64,000 nt of DNA from DASXVX01 sp036504075 (GTDB lineage: Bacteria > Bacillota > Sulfobacillia > Symbiobacteriales > Symbiobacteriaceae): assembly GCA_036504075.1 (NCBI GenBank), contig DASXVX010000052.1, positions 186,001-250,000 of the forward strand, in the 5' to 3' direction. The position numbers and the translations under genes were made by a program. Numbering within the stretch: position 1 is the first letter of the stretch; the number at the start of each line of letters is the position of its first letter. Of this stretch, positions 56,601-64,000 are shown piece by piece. A model generated the notes under the pieces. It did no database searches, was not told the origin of the DNA, and saw only the letters and a program-made list of their open reading frames with translations.

Positions 56601-59600
56601 TTGCCGGGGGCGGTCAGCTCAGCCAGCAGGATCCGCGCGAGCCGGTCCGGCGAGAGTGTACGAGTATCGACTGCAACGGTCAGCAACTCAAACAGATGGT
56701 TGACCATCAGCAAGGAGCGGGCGAACCCGGACAAGGCTGCATGGATGGCCGCCGTAACCCCGGCGTTCCCCCGGAACGCAAACACACAGCGAGTCTTGGT
56801 TTCCAGATCAAGCTTGGCGGCCGCCTGCACGAGGCAAAGCATCGAATCACAGCCGCAACGAAGCGCAGCGTCTACCTGGTCGCTAGCTTCGCCGCCCTCA
56901 GACAGGTTCCAGGCGTGGATGACCTGGAACGAGCGGGCACCCTGACGGCGCACAGCGTCCAGGAGACTCTCGTAATCGGCCGTGCGACCCGGATTGATGG
57001 TGAACAGGTGCGTCGCGTGCTGCCGAAACTCCGGCCCCGTCCTGACCTGGACCGGCCGGATGCCCTTCATCCCCAACGCCGCCGTCAGTTCCGGCTGGTC
57101 ATCAAACAGGAGGAGTGCCGTTGCCTCATCAAGGCGCCCACCCTCCGGGACCCCAATCGGGGTCGCAGCCCAGACCGGCCGGTAGTAGAGCAATTCTTGC
57201 GAAGCATGCGCCTCCGACTCCCGCACCGGCCGGGCGGCAAACCCCTTCAGGCGGGCCACTTCTTCGCCCCGGTCATTGATCAGGGTAATATCGCACTGCA
57301 TAAACCCGGAATCGCTCCGCCGGTGCTCCGGCGGAATCACAGCATAGGCGTGGCACACCTCCGTAAGCGACCCGCAGATCTCCAGTTCACCCAGGACAAA
57401 GGGCACCCGCAGAACCGTCGGCTCGGCGAACAGCATGCCGCCGATGCCCAGAGCAGCCCGGAACGCCCCGTCCATCATAGTCGGATGGAGGCCATACTCG
57501 GGGAACGCATCCTTCAGATGATCCGGCAAGCGGAGGGTAGCCAGCCCCTCCCACTCCCCGCAGCGCAGCTCCTCCATTACCTGAAAACCAGGTCCGTACT
57601 GGAACCCGATCTGCCGGAAGCGGTCGTATATGTCGGCCGTGGCCCACACGGTCGTGCAACGCTGACGGATCGCCTCCAGGTCCAGGCTCGTGGCCGCCGG
57701 CGACTGCCGTTCCTCCCCTTCCGGATGTTCGAAATACCGTCCGGTGCAGTAGACGACTTTCTGTCCTTCTGCCACCCCGAAGACTTCATAACGGACCGCA
57801 TCGCTGTCGCGGTGCAGCCCGATCCAAATCTCTTTCTCCGGCCCTTCCAGAACGGCCGGCCTGGCCCAGACCACATCCGTGATCCGCTTGACCCCGTTCC
57901 CGCCTGCCAGGCTTCCGGCAGCCCGGGCGATTTCCAGGTAAGCTGACCCGGGCAACAAGCACTGGCCTGACACGATGTGATCTTTCATGACGAACATCTC
58001 GCGGGTCAGGGTCTTGCGGAATACCGGATTGCCCCACGTCGACTCGTTGGCATCGATCAGCGGGTGCAGCGGAGTCACCCGGCCCGCGCCCTTGCCAGCC
58101 TGGGCCGCGTTCGACCTGGTCTGCACCCAGCAACGCTCTTTTGCAAATGGGTACCCGGGCAGCGAGAGGTGCGCGGGCTTTCCGTCCTTGTACAACGCTT
58201 CCCAGTCGATGGCCGCGCCGCTTGACCACCAGCGGGCGATCTCCGTGGGCCCCATTTCTTCAATCGGACCCGCCTGCTGGCCCAGAGTTGCCTGACCGGC
58301 ATCGTCCTGCCCGTAGAAGCAGGTGTCCGAACCGGATTGCCCTTGTGCAATCCGCGTCAACTGCTCCAGAAGTTCCTGCTTGTCGGATGCAACCAGCGCC
58401 ATACGGGTGCTCATGGCCTCCCGCCCGACCTGCAGCGTATAGGCGATGTCGCTGAGGCTGGCCTGGCTGATCTGACTTCCCTCCGTGGAGAGCCCCCGTG
58501 CCAGATACTCTTTCAGTTCCTTGACCAGTTCCACCAGGCGTTCATGGTTCTGGGCCGAAAGCGCAATGACGCACTCCCGGTTCCGGTCCTGACCCGCAGG
58601 CTGCTGAGGAACAAACTCCTCCAGCACGACATGAACGTTGGTTCCGCCTGCACCGAAGGCGCTGACTCCGGCCCGCCGCGGCAAGACCTTACCGCCCTCG
58701 GCCGAAGACATCCATGGGCTGAGCCTCTGCTGGACATAGAACGGGGACTTCTGGAACGAAATGTGGGGGTTTAGCTTTTCGGAATGAAGCGAGGGCACCA
58801 ACTGCTTGTGGCGCAGTTGCAGCAGCACTTTCGTCAGGCTGGCGATGCCGGCCGAAGCCTCCAGGTGCCCGATGTTCGACTTCACGGCGCCAATGGCGCA
58901 AAACTGGCGGTCCTGGGTAAACTCGCCGAATGCCCTCGTCAGCCCGGTGATCTCGATGGGGTCCCCCAGCGAAGTACCCGTGCCGTGGGCCTCGATATAG
59001 CTGATCGTCCTAGGATTGATGCTGCTCTTTTCCAGCGCTTCGGTGATCACCTGTGCCTGGGCGTTCGGGTTGGGCACCGAGTAACCGTGGGTCTTCCCCC
59101 CGTGGTTGATCGCCGTGGCCTTGATCACCGCATAGATCTGGTCCCCGTCAGCCAGCGCCTTCCGCAGCGGTTTCAGGAGGACGGCGCCGACCCCTTCGCC
59201 GGGGACGTACCCGTCTCCGCCCTCACCGAAGGCGCGGCATCTCCCATCCGTAGCGGCAAAGCGCTGCTGGCTCAGAATCAGGTATTTCAGCGGGTGCAGG
59301 GAGAGGTTCACCCCACCCGCCAGTGCCATGTCGCTCTCTCCGTGGCGAAGGCTCTCGCACGCCACGTGAAGCGCCGTCAGCGACGACGAGCACATGCTGT
59401 CGAGCGCCATGCTGGGTCCCTGTAAGTTAAAGAAGAATGATGCCCGATTGGCGATGGACGCGTAGGACGAGGTGGGCGCAAAGGCCTGCTCGTCGATTTC
59501 CGTCCCGTAAATCTGATACTGGCCGTACATCACGCCGACGAAAACACCGACGCGGGCCCGATCAAGCCGGGCACGGGTGTAACCGGCATCCTCGAAGGTG

Positions 59601-60385
59601 TGATACGCCGTCTGCAGGAACAGCCGTTCCTGCGGATCAACCGTCTCTGCCTCCCGGGGGGACATATTGAAGAAGAGCGGATCAAACTTATCCACGTCAT
59701 CAATAAATCCGCCCCATTTGGCGTAAGCTCTGTCCCGCTTGGTCTGGTCGGGATCGTAATACTGCCTGAAGTCCCACCTATCGGACGGAATCTCCGAAAT
59801 GCAGTCCTTACCCTGCGTCAGGTTCTGCCAGAATTCCTGAAGATTCGACGCCATTGGATACCGTCCGCTGACGCCAATCACGGCGATATCATCGCAGACC
59901 ACCGCCTGAGGGGTAGTTGCCTCGCCCTCAGGGAAAGCCGCCAGGAAGCGGGGCCTGTCTGATACGGACAGCACGCCGCTCTCTTGGCCGGCATCGTTCA
60001 ACAGTTTCTCTGCGTGATGCTCAGCGAAGTGCGCGGCCAACTGGGCAATATTCCGATACTCAAAGAAGAGCGTCTTGGAAAGCTCTCCGAACACCTTTTC
60101 GAGCCGCCGGTTCAGTTCCAGAATCATCATGGAGTCGATTCCGTAGTTCTCAAACGGCTCGTCAGACCGAATCTCTCCAGCCGGGATCTTGGTCTGGGCA
60201 GACAAGACGGACTTCAGCAGGCTCTCGGCCCGGGAAAGTGCGTCCGACGCATCGCCAGATCTGACCGGCTCCGGCTGATTGGCAGTTTCGAGCATGTGGG
60301 TGACCAGGTCCAGGCTTTCCTCCGGCGTTATCGCGCCTGTTTCGATTTTCCGCAGGATTTCGGACAGGCCGGTTTCCTTACCCAT
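47636..60385 (-). CDS. Trans-AT PKS: ACP-KS-DH-KR-ACP-KS-DH-KR-ACP-KS-[ACP-like]-DH*
   Basis: 4,249 residues; ATG 60385 overlaps the previous stop by 8 bases (ATGGGTAA). A helical docking segment (EILRKIETGAITPEESLDLV) leads to ACP (Ser ~84, NYGIDSMMI). KS1 (~168-592, Cys ~331), DH (~773-1062, KDHIVSGQCLLPG, HPTMMDGAFR), KR (~1298-1532) and ACP (~1609) come next. KS2 (~1698-2128, Cys ~1863, with an unusual SSSLEALRLAYEHI), DH (~2306-2582, RAHVVAGQPVLPG), KR (~2827-3065) and ACP (~3137) follow. KS3 (~3247-3682, Cys ~3418) is followed by a Ser-less carrier-like insert (~3743-3823, EFGFNPMIWAGF). The last DH has lost its His (LQNSVAGVSMLPA, ~3993) and Asp (HDSTLLTAACQ). All three KSs keep Cys-His-His. 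Neither KR has the Asp of B-type enzymes, suggesting L-configured alcohols. Predicted: two alkene modules, then a hydroxyl completed by the next protein. Confidence 0.95.
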   Translation of the reverse strand: MGKETGLSEILRKIETGAITPEESLDLVTHMLETANQPEPVRSGDASDALSRAESLLKSVLSAQTKIPAGEIRSDEPFENYGIDSMMILELNRRLEKVFGELSKTLFFEYRNIAQLAAHFAEHHAEKLLNDAGQESGVLSVSDRPRFLAAFPEGEATTPQAVVCDDIAVIGVSGRYPMASNLQEFWQNLTQGKDCISEIPSDRWDFRQYYDPDQTKRDRAYAKWGGFIDDVDKFDPLFFNMSPREAETVDPQERLFLQTAYHTFEDAGYTRARLDRARVGVFVGVMYGQYQIYGTEIDEQAFAPTSSYASIANRASFFFNLQGPSMALDSMCSSSLTALHVACESLRHGESDMALAGGVNLSLHPLKYLILSQQRFAATDGRCRAFGEGGDGYVPGEGVGAVLLKPLRKALADGDQIYAVIKATAINHGGKTHGYSVPNPNAQAQVITEALEKSSINPRTISYIEAHGTGTSLGDPIEITGLTRAFGEFTQDRQFCAIGAVKSNIGHLEASAGIASLTKVLLQLRHKQLVPSLHSEKLNPHISFQKSPFYVQQRLSPWMSSAEGGKVLPRRAGVSAFGAGGTNVHVVLEEFVPQQPAGQDRNRECVIALSAQNHERLVELVKELKEYLARGLSTEGSQISQASLSDIAYTLQVGREAMSTRMALVASDKQELLEQLTRIAQGQSGSDTCFYGQDDAGQATLGQQAGPIEEMGPTEIARWWSSGAAIDWEALYKDGKPAHLSLPGYPFAKERCWVQTRSNAAQAGKGAGRVTPLHPLIDANESTWGNPVFRKTLTREMFVMKDHIVSGQCLLPGSAYLEIARAAGSLAGGNGVKRITDVVWARPAVLEGPEKEIWIGLHRDSDAVRYEVFGVAEGQKVVYCTGRYFEHPEGEERQSPAATSLDLEAIRQRCTTVWATADIYDRFRQIGFQYGPGFQVMEELRCGEWEGLATLRLPDHLKDAFPEYGLHPTMMDGAFRAALGIGGMLFAEPTVLRVPFVLGELEICGSLTEVCHAYAVIPPEHRRSDSGFMQCDITLINDRGEEVARLKGFAARPVRESEAHASQELLYYRPVWAATPIGVPEGGRLDEATALLLFDDQPELTAALGMKGIRPVQVRTGPEFRQHATHLFTINPGRTADYESLLDAVRRQGARSFQVIHAWNLSEGGEASDQVDAALRCGCDSMLCLVQAAAKLDLETKTRCVFAFRGNAGVTAAIHAALSGFARSLLMVNHLFELLTVAVDTRTLSPDRLARILLAELTAPGNLHGQEVRYQVDQRQVRQVEPVGIENLFTRELPFRTRGAYLITGGAGGLGIVVARYLAKSYQARMVLTGRSALDAEKQARLDELKRLGAEVFYLQADVTDNAAVQGVVRFMKEQFGGVQGVFHAAGVLSATDITQADPASFRKVLAPKVLGTLNLDEATQAEPLDFFVLFSSVSALVGDFGGCSYATANAFLDSYATFKEQLAREGKRPGRTISINWPMWATGGMGLPENEAAVYSTHTGMRALSTEPGLTALVSALRTDLAQLVVTSGDADKINKVLKVKGSMAHQDAGSDTPSAPAAGEHAQDPDFEKTLLRQTETYLKRIVAETAKVPPAKLDAQTDLEKYGIDSVMIMEISRRLEQDLGAVPKTIFFEYKNLSGLAVYLMERFRARLVANLKLNQPAEPRRAEAPWPVVQPERHQVMVVPPGPQALEHMDDVAIVGVSGRYPMAPDLARFWENLRSGKDCITEIPAARWDHSKYFDPRRGKKGKSYSKWGGFIDDVDKFDPLFFNISPREAALIDPQERLFMQTVWQAVEDAGYAKASLRNARVGVFVGAMYSHYQLHGLQENLRGNGYATSSFFSSIANRVSYFMDFKGPSLALDTACSSSLEALRLAYEHIRSGSCELAIAGGVNLTLHPSKYLFLCQGNFLSTDGRCHSFGSGGDGYVPGEGVGAVLLKPLKKAIADGDHIYAVIKGIAVNHGGRTNGFSVPSPAAQADLIAETLEQAGVHPRTVSFIEAHGTGTALGDPIEIAGLTKAFEKFTADWQFCAIGSAKSNIGHLESAAGVAGLTKILLQMQHKQLVPSLHSATLNPNITLEETPFYVQQDLAEWKRPVVVENGMEKVYPRRAGLSGFGAGGTNVHVSLEEYEDLSATVSGVGPPQLVVLSAQTEAALKEKARQLCDHLAGHGESCSLADVAYTLQVGREPMGERLAMIAANAEELRQRLEQFLAGNEAETGWRRGNEQQAVFTETDSEEEEYVRAILRKGNLEKIARLWVNGTPVDWTLLHGGERRRRVSLPGYPFARERCWVSAPSPAADNGYTPVEASRLHPLLDANESTLKEQTFTKVLSEADFVIRAHVVAGQPVLPGVAYLEMVRVAGELSGLAPVNTLADVVWQTPVVVERGEKTVHVGLYPAEDGATYQVYSLNGADRVVHSRGKIVGQGVSVGPERVDYQSILGRCRVQVSRNEIYRNFREAGFDYGPEFQVTDELHIGNREAISRLTLPASLSGQFTQFGLHPSLLDGALRTVAGLMSRERSLASKTFVPFSLGRLEMFRPLPERCYAYAVFNQDGEAGTLRFNLTILDEQGEVAVRLTDFSAREFKGSSQDVLYYQSVWAPSSAIGHAEIPTGTILVLDEDPERFARLEAAWQGAAGLKLILATPGAVFRKLGDGQYMINPTSPEDYRKLIQDLDRTGRSLNSILHLWNLRAETSVGDQTSRLDAVLDQGLYSLLYLFQAVSACQWSHRVRCILAFTGNGQPVVPWYGLAAGFGRSVTTVNHRFELITLQVDQPVGGAGQIASMLAAELAVRENSNGTEIRYTGEGRAVRELRPVGRAAGNPAADLPLKSGGVYLISGGAGGLGMILARHLAQRYQARLILMGRSAPDEARQNLLQELRNLGGEANYLQADVTKLGEVTAAVVTARRLHDRIDGVIHCAGVIGEIPVTAVSRSEFEEILGPKVRGTVHLDLATQGENLDFFAMFSSVAALLGDFGACSYASGNSFMDQYAAYREHLRRQGCRSGRTLSINWPLWNEGGMKLRGQESGLYFDYSGMKALSVEAGLAAWTDAWRTGLEQVIVATGDREKIERMLRVRGESIAPDTAVQEPVETIAPEAAGAGGNQVLVQQAERYLKEILAQTINLPVERIRARTELGQYGVDSVMIMEINSRLDQDFKHLPKTLMFEYNTLERLAGYFAANHAERLQALFGPAAPASEPQRSEPRRPEALGEAPARAVVAETTTSSRFVVSRPEPAHPLALPEPAAPVARREEDIAVVGLAGRYPMAGDMEQFWENLKHGVNCISEVPGDRWGHEEHYDAEKGKKGKAYSKWGGFISDVDKFDPLLFNISPMEAETMDPQERLFLEMAWSAFEDGGITRKEVNDADHRVGVFVGVMNCNYEWLGAVAQANGVDTNAHSAYWSIANRVSFFFNFQGPSLAVDSACSSSLTAIHLACESIKRGECGIALAGGVNLILHPAHYVRYSMMNMISGNYQCRSFGRDADGFVPGEGVGAVVLKPLSQAVKDGNHIYGVIKGSAINSGGRTNGYTVPNPNAQASLIVDALKKAEIDPRTISYLEAHGTGTILGDPIEVAGLTRAYGEFTRDKQYCAIGSAKSNIGHTEAAAGVAGLAKVLLQMKHRELAPSLHADELNPNIDFVDSPFYVQRRLTEWTQPVLLENGKSKTYPRRAGISSFGAGGANAHVIVEEYQPETVRSAEAARVSRAPQVVVLSARTEEKLKEYASRVAARVRTFLASGQEERAGGRAWLTRLTEELVSVAAEAVGARPEEFDVLGNPDEFGFNPMIWAGFTERLNQRYNLGTTAAALSAFPSLDAMARYLLAEYRDSFATRYADQPVEGPRQPGLWNVAYTLQVGRPPMKYRLALVATTMEELAEKLRRYYQGDTDVELLFTGVIKTLVPDVDQEAVDKALGAGNHAAIARFWAAGAEIDWSRLHEGHEPVRAALPPYPFERQRYWIPTGGGTPGTGARKAAARLHPLVDQNVSTFKEQRFSKQLESGASFMLQNSVAGVSMLPAAAFLEMARVAGEAAAERTVTRIQNVVWADPILVDRYPKDLQISLYPVEDSTAWFEVSSDARTIHGQGQICLGARSAQGKADQVDLAALRQRCSDPGVKTRLQNILQRSEWENKWSRKAVREIHAGQIECLAKLELPGVSGGQHDYVHDSTLLTAACQVAGAWLQAVTPGAGWSIPVSLREFALMAPLPDQVYTYLTGKTGDSTLTLHLLSENGQILATLTDLELQPWSIAVDYPHPEPQANLT

Positions 60386-63300
60386 TGCTCTTCACTCCCA
60401 AATACTGTTCAACATCGGTGGTCTTCAGTTCGCCGGCGCTCAACCGCCGAAGGAGACCGAGCACCGTCTGGTCCCGGGAGCTCTCGGCTCCACGTGCCTT
60501 GCTGCCGACACGACGCACCGAGAACTCCAGCATGGCCACGAGCACCTGACCGTCTTCGCCGATCAACTGCAGGTCGAACTTTTGCAGGTCGGCAGGCCCC
60601 GAATTGGTATCCCGGGCTGCGGCATAGGCGTAGCACCGCTCCGGAACGGGGCCGAGCAGTTTGAGATCGCCCAGCGCAAACGGCATGTATATGGCCTCCG
60701 GATCCTGTGTGCTCACCAGTGCGACCACCGTTTCAACGGCCCCGTCCAGCATGGACGGGTGCAGGACAAACTGCGAGAAGGATCCTTTCAAGGCCGGCGG
60801 CAGCGACAGTTCGGCCAACGCCTGCTGTCTGCCCTGGCGCAGCCGCTGAATCGAACGGAAGCCCTCTCCAAAGTACAGGCCATCGCCGGTGAAGCGTGCG
60901 TAGTACTGCTTACCGCTGACCTCCCCGGGGCACTGCTCCCGGATGACGGCCAGGTTGACTCTCGGCTGGCTCGACAGGGACTCGTTTCCGGCAAGCACCA
61001 GCGTCCCGTGGGCGTGAACCAGCCGCTGGTCCTGCTGCCCGCTGTACACCTCGACCTGCAGGGAGCCCTTGGTCGGAACAACCGCCACGTTCACTTCCTG
61101 ACCAGCCAACACCGGGGCCGCCCACAGGAAATTCCTCAGCCCAACCGCCTTCTGCTCGGCCGCCAACGTTCCGGCAGCCCGCGCCATTTCCAGGAAGGCC
61201 ACGCCCGGCAGGACTTTGTTCCCGTCTACCTTGTGGTCAGACAGGTAGAACTCGTCACCCGTGAAGTGCGAAGTGAACCGCTGCTCCCGCAAGTTGGAGG
61301 TATTGGCATGAACGAGGGGATGCAGCCGGGCAGCCGGGCTGTCACCAAGCTCCGCTCCTTGCTGTGAGGCGGAAACCCAGTACCGGTCTCGGGCAAACGG
61401 GTAGGTGGGCATGGAGATCCGGTCATGGGCCGCTCTGGAGTAAAGCCGCTCCCAGTCCAGTTCGTAGCCCTTTACGTACAGATCAGCCAGCACAACGTGC
61501 TTCTCCATGTACTCAGCCTCGTCGTGCTGTCCTTCCATCAACTCGGCCATCATGCGCCGGGCCAGTTCCCGAAAGGCGGGGTCAGACTTGCTCCGCTCCC
61601 CTTTGGCGCCTCCCAGCATGTAATGGCCGGATTCCCGCTTCTCCAGAACATCCTGGATGGTCCGACGGAGGTGAGCCCCGTCCCGGACCACAAGCGCGCA
61701 CCGGACCGGGAAGTGGCTCCGCCCCGTGGCCATGGTGTGGGCCATGTCCCCGATGTGCTCAGACTCGCCACCGGCGTCCAACCAGGCAGCCAGGTCCCGC
61801 AGCTTCTGGTCTAACGCCGCCGGGGTCTTGGCAGAAACCGGGATGAGACTGTAAGTGCGGGGCGCCCTGCCCGGCCTGGCGGGCAGGGCCGGCGCCTCCT
61901 CGATCACGACGTGACAGTTGGTTCCGCTGAGCCCGAACGAGCTGACGGCGGCCATTCGGGGAGCACCGTTCCGTTCCGCCCACGGTTGTAGGGTGGTGTT
62001 CACGTAGAACTGGCTGTCCTTAAACGGAACGAGCTGGTTAGGGACGCTGAAGTGAAGCGTGGGCGGCAACTTCCGATGCTTGAGCGCCAGCAGGACTTTC
62101 ATTACCCCGGCCACCCCGGAAGCCATGGTCGTGTGGCCGATATTGGTCTTCACAGAACCGATGGCGCAAAACTGCCTGCGGTCCGTATAAGCGCCAAAGG
62201 ACTCCCGGAGCGCCTTCATTTCGACCGAATCGCCCAGCCGGGTCCCCGTGCCGTTTGCCTCCACGTAACTGATGCGCTCGGGGTTGATTCCGAAACGCTT
62301 ATATACGTCCAGCTCCAGGCTGACCTGCGCTTGCACGCTGGGAGCCGTGATCCCGTTGGACCTACCGTCCTGATTGACGGCCGATCCCCGAATCACCCCA
62401 TAGATATGGTCACGATCCTCCAGAGCCTTGCGCAGCGGCTTGAGGACAACCACGCCGACACCCTCGCCAAGCACCAGGCCATCGGCCTCCTGGTCGAATG
62501 CTTTGCATTGGCCACTGGCGGAGAGCAAGTCGATCTTGCTGCTCTGAATGTGCAGGTCGGGAGCCAGAATGAGCCGGACCCCGCCGGCCAGGGCCATGTC
62601 ACACTCTCCGCCGCGAATGCTCTGGCAGGCCTGATGAATGGCCACCAACGAGGAGGAGCACGCCGTGTCCAGCGTCATGTTCGGTCCGGTCAGGTTAAGG
62701 ACGTACGACACACGCCCGGAGAGAATGAAGGGATTCAGCCCTGTAAACGCATAGGCGGAGTTCTCCAGCCCAGCCTGGGCCAGCACCTTCCGGTAGTCCC
62801 CGTGGGTGGCGCCCACGAAGACGCCGTACCGGCTGTTAGAAACGGCTTTGTCTGAGTAGCCGGCATCCTCCAGGGCCTTCCACGACTCCTCCAGAAAGAG
62901 CCGCTGCTGCGGGTCCATGATCTCCGCTTCCATGGGCGTAATGTTGAAGAAGAGCGGTTCAAACTTGTCGACATCCGAGACGAACCCACCAAACCGGCAG
63001 GAGGTCTTGTTAGGCGTCCGGGGGTCCGGATCGTAGTACGCGTCCACATCCCAGCGGTCTGCGGGGATTTCCGTGACGCTGCCCGTACCGCTCTCGAGGT
63101 TTCGCCAGAACTCCGCCATATTGTTTGCGCCCGGGAAACGCCCCGACATACCGATGATCGCAATCGCTTCGTCGGCGATTTGCAGGCGGGGCGGCGCTAC
63201 GGGCCGGGGGTCTGGAATGGGGGCGGCTACGGGCCGGGGGTCTGGAATGGGGGCGGCCACGGCCCTTGACGGCTCGGCCACCGCGGGCGGCAGGCTCTTG

Positions 63301-64000
63301 GTCTTCAGCGCCAGCTTGCTGCGTGATAGCGCAGGTAGTTCGGGCGCATTGCTCTCGGGAACCTCGCTGGTGGCAGCAGGCGCCCTCCCGAACTGCTGGC
63401 GCAGTCCTCCAATCCGCTGCGCCAGCAGGCCGGCGTTGGGGCATTCATATAGAATCACTGCATCCATATTCAGGCCGAATGCCGTGTTCAGTGCCCGAAC
63501 AATCTCAACCCCGTTTATGGAGTCAATGCCCAGGTCCTTGAAACTGGCATCTTCATCGAACTCGTCGGCCGGAACATGCAGCATATCGCCCAGAATGCGG
63601 ACCACCTCGGTCCGCACGCCGGACTCTGAAGTGCGCCTGACGGGAGGGGCCGGGGGCGCCTTCTCGACGCTGTCCGGATGTGCTTTCTCCAAGCTGGCCG
63701 ACTGCATGATCGTCCGCCCGGTCTTACTCGCGACAAAGGCGGCAAGTTGCTCCACCGTGGCATATTCGTAAAGCACCACGGCATCCAGACTCAGGCCGAA
63801 CGCAGTGTTAATCGCCCGAATGATCTCGACGCCGTTGATGGAATCAACGCCCAAGTCCTTGAAGCTGGCGCCGGCCTCCAGGTCACCTTCGGCAAGATGC
63901 AGGCAATCGCAGATCACCGCCACCAGGCGGTCCCCCACCGCTTCTTCAGCTCCCGCCTGGGGTCCTGAAGCCGCTTGCGGCCTGAGCAGAGGGCGGTCGG
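60378..64000 (-). CDS. Trans-AT PKS (5' end outside window): ...ACP-ACP-KS0-DH
   Basis: The frame is open to the right edge, so the gene is incomplete; residues below count from the GTG at 63938, which is an internal codon. Two near-identical ACPs come first, Ser ~33 in DLGVDSINGVEII and ~140 in DLGIDSINGVEIV. Their helix lacks the Trp typical of beta-branching carriers. A Pro-rich linker contains IPDPRPVAAP twice. The KS (~255-680) has Cys427 (LDTACSSS) and His602 (KTNIGHT), but the HGTGT motif reads EANGTGT: Asn562 replaces the catalytic His. It should bind and pass chains but not elongate. The DH (~870-1140) keeps SDHKVDGNKVLPG and HPSMLDGAV. With the ACP of the next protein this forms a split KS0-DH-ACP dehydrating unit. 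Confidence 0.95.
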   Translation of the reverse strand, partial: DRPLLRPQAASGPQAGAEEAVGDRLVAVICDCLHLAEGDLEAGASFKDLGVDSINGVEIIRAINTAFGLSLDAVVLYEYATVEQLAAFVASKTGRTIMQSASLEKAHPDSVEKAPPAPPVRRTSESGVRTEVVRILGDMLHVPADEFDEDASFKDLGIDSINGVEIVRALNTAFGLNMDAVILYECPNAGLLAQRIGGLRQQFGRAPAATSEVPESNAPELPALSRSKLALKTKSLPPAVAEPSRAVAAPIPDPRPVAAPIPDPRPVAPPRLQIADEAIAIIGMSGRFPGANNMAEFWRNLESGTGSVTEIPADRWDVDAYYDPDPRTPNKTSCRFGGFVSDVDKFEPLFFNITPMEAEIMDPQQRLFLEESWKALEDAGYSDKAVSNSRYGVFVGATHGDYRKVLAQAGLENSAYAFTGLNPFILSGRVSYVLNLTGPNMTLDTACSSSLVAIHQACQSIRGGECDMALAGGVRLILAPDLHIQSSKIDLLSASGQCKAFDQEADGLVLGEGVGVVVLKPLRKALEDRDHIYGVIRGSAVNQDGRSNGITAPSVQAQVSLELDVYKRFGINPERISYVEANGTGTRLGDSVEMKALRESFGAYTDRRQFCAIGSVKTNIGHTTMASGVAGVMKVLLALKHRKLPPTLHFSVPNQLVPFKDSQFYVNTTLQPWAERNGAPRMAAVSSFGLSGTNCHVVIEEAPALPARPGRAPRTYSLIPVSAKTPAALDQKLRDLAAWLDAGGESEHIGDMAHTMATGRSHFPVRCALVVRDGAHLRRTIQDVLEKRESGHYMLGGAKGERSKSDPAFRELARRMMAELMEGQHDEAEYMEKHVVLADLYVKGYELDWERLYSRAAHDRISMPTYPFARDRYWVSASQQGAELGDSPAARLHPLVHANTSNLREQRFTSHFTGDEFYLSDHKVDGNKVLPGVAFLEMARAAGTLAAEQKAVGLRNFLWAAPVLAGQEVNVAVVPTKGSLQVEVYSGQQDQRLVHAHGTLVLAGNESLSSQPRVNLAVIREQCPGEVSGKQYYARFTGDGLYFGEGFRSIQRLRQGRQQALAELSLPPALKGSFSQFVLHPSMLDGAVETVVALVSTQDPEAIYMPFALGDLKLLGPVPERCYAYAAARDTNSGPADLQKFDLQLIGEDGQVLVAMLEFSVRRVGSKARGAESSRDQTVLGLLRRLSAGELKTTDVEQYLGVKSNG
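63201..63260. repeat. 30-bp tandem repeat, two copies, in a PKS linker
   Basis: Two 30-base units at 63201-63230 and 63231-63260 differ at one base and encode IPDPRPVAAP twice in the Pro-rich linker between ACP2 and the KS. The likely effect is only on linker length. Confidence 0.85.

Noticed and set aside
63480..63900. Tandem ACPs considered as beta-branching carriers.
   Set aside because: The helix after the Ser reads INGVEII and INGVEIV and lacks the Trp that marks carriers recognised by HMG-synthase cassettes; no such cassette is in the window.
1..64000. CRISPR arrays, tRNA and rRNA genes.
   Set aside because: No regularly spaced repeats and no recognisable tRNA or rRNA sequence was noticed on either strand by eye.

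Overview
Source organism. The window is high in G+C. It has strong GGAGG-type ribosome-binding sites, many GTG and TTG starts, SLH-domain surface proteins, a fragment of the spore-associated kinase gene prkA, a class C-like group II intron and a Bacillales-style trans-AT polyketide synthase. This fits a high-G+C Firmicute, something like Symbiobacterium or a related Clostridia/Limnochordia lineage. The genus is a guess. No rRNA, tRNA or CRISPR array was seen.

Layout. (1) 1-4300 is a mosaic of integration and segregation genes: the 5' end of a leftward secreted protein, a large serine recombinase whose 3' end abuts a fragment of prkA, a collapsed ParM-like duplicate, a recombinase tail fragment, an intact ParM-like actin gene and a small ParR-like partner. 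(2) 4347-6268 is a leftward group II intron with a frameshifted reverse transcriptase. (3) 6881-14350 is a leftward polymorphic-toxin locus: an SLH-anchored RHS protein split by one frameshift and ending in a GIY-YIG-like toxin tip, an Imm26-like immunity gene, a decayed orphan RHS tip and a SMI1/KNR4 immunity gene. (4) 15256-18669 is a rightward Mu/Tn552-type transposon with a zinc-ribbon HTH protein, a broken DDE transposase, a broken AAA ATPase and a small third gene. (5) 18711-64000 is one leftward trans-AT polyketide operon that continues past the right edge.

The polyketide system. In order of transcription (right to left) the megasynthases read: A ...ACP-ACP-KS0-DH; B ACP-KS-DH-KR-ACP-KS-DH-KR-ACP-KS-[ACP-like]-DH(dead); C KR-ACP-KS-ACP-KS-[ACP-like]-DH; D ACP-KS-DH-KR-ACP-KS-[ACP-like]-DH(dead)-KR-ACP-KS; E DH(odd)-ACP-ACP-KR-alpha/beta hydrolase. 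No module carries an AT. Modules are split across proteins, with the KS and DH at the end of one and the KR and/or ACP at the start of the next. After E come a small membrane protein, a 3-hydroxyacyl-CoA dehydrogenase (FkbK/ZmaG-like), a discrete ACP (FkbJ/ZmaD-like), an acyl-CoA dehydrogenase (FkbI/ZmaE-like), an FkbH/ZmaN-like HAD glyceryl transferase, one free-standing acyltransferase and a dead second FkbH copy. No FkbG O-methyltransferase is present. The simplest reading is that these genes make hydroxymalonyl-ACP and that the adjacent AT loads it onto one or more modules, giving an alpha-hydroxylated polyene/polyol chain released by the terminal hydrolase.

Most notable points: a hydroxymalonyl-ACP cassette serving a trans-AT line; a non-elongating KS with His changed to Asn; three serine-less carrier-like domains nested in post-KS linkers; the DH-ACP-ACP-KR-hydrolase end module; and a stepwise-decayed RHS toxin locus.
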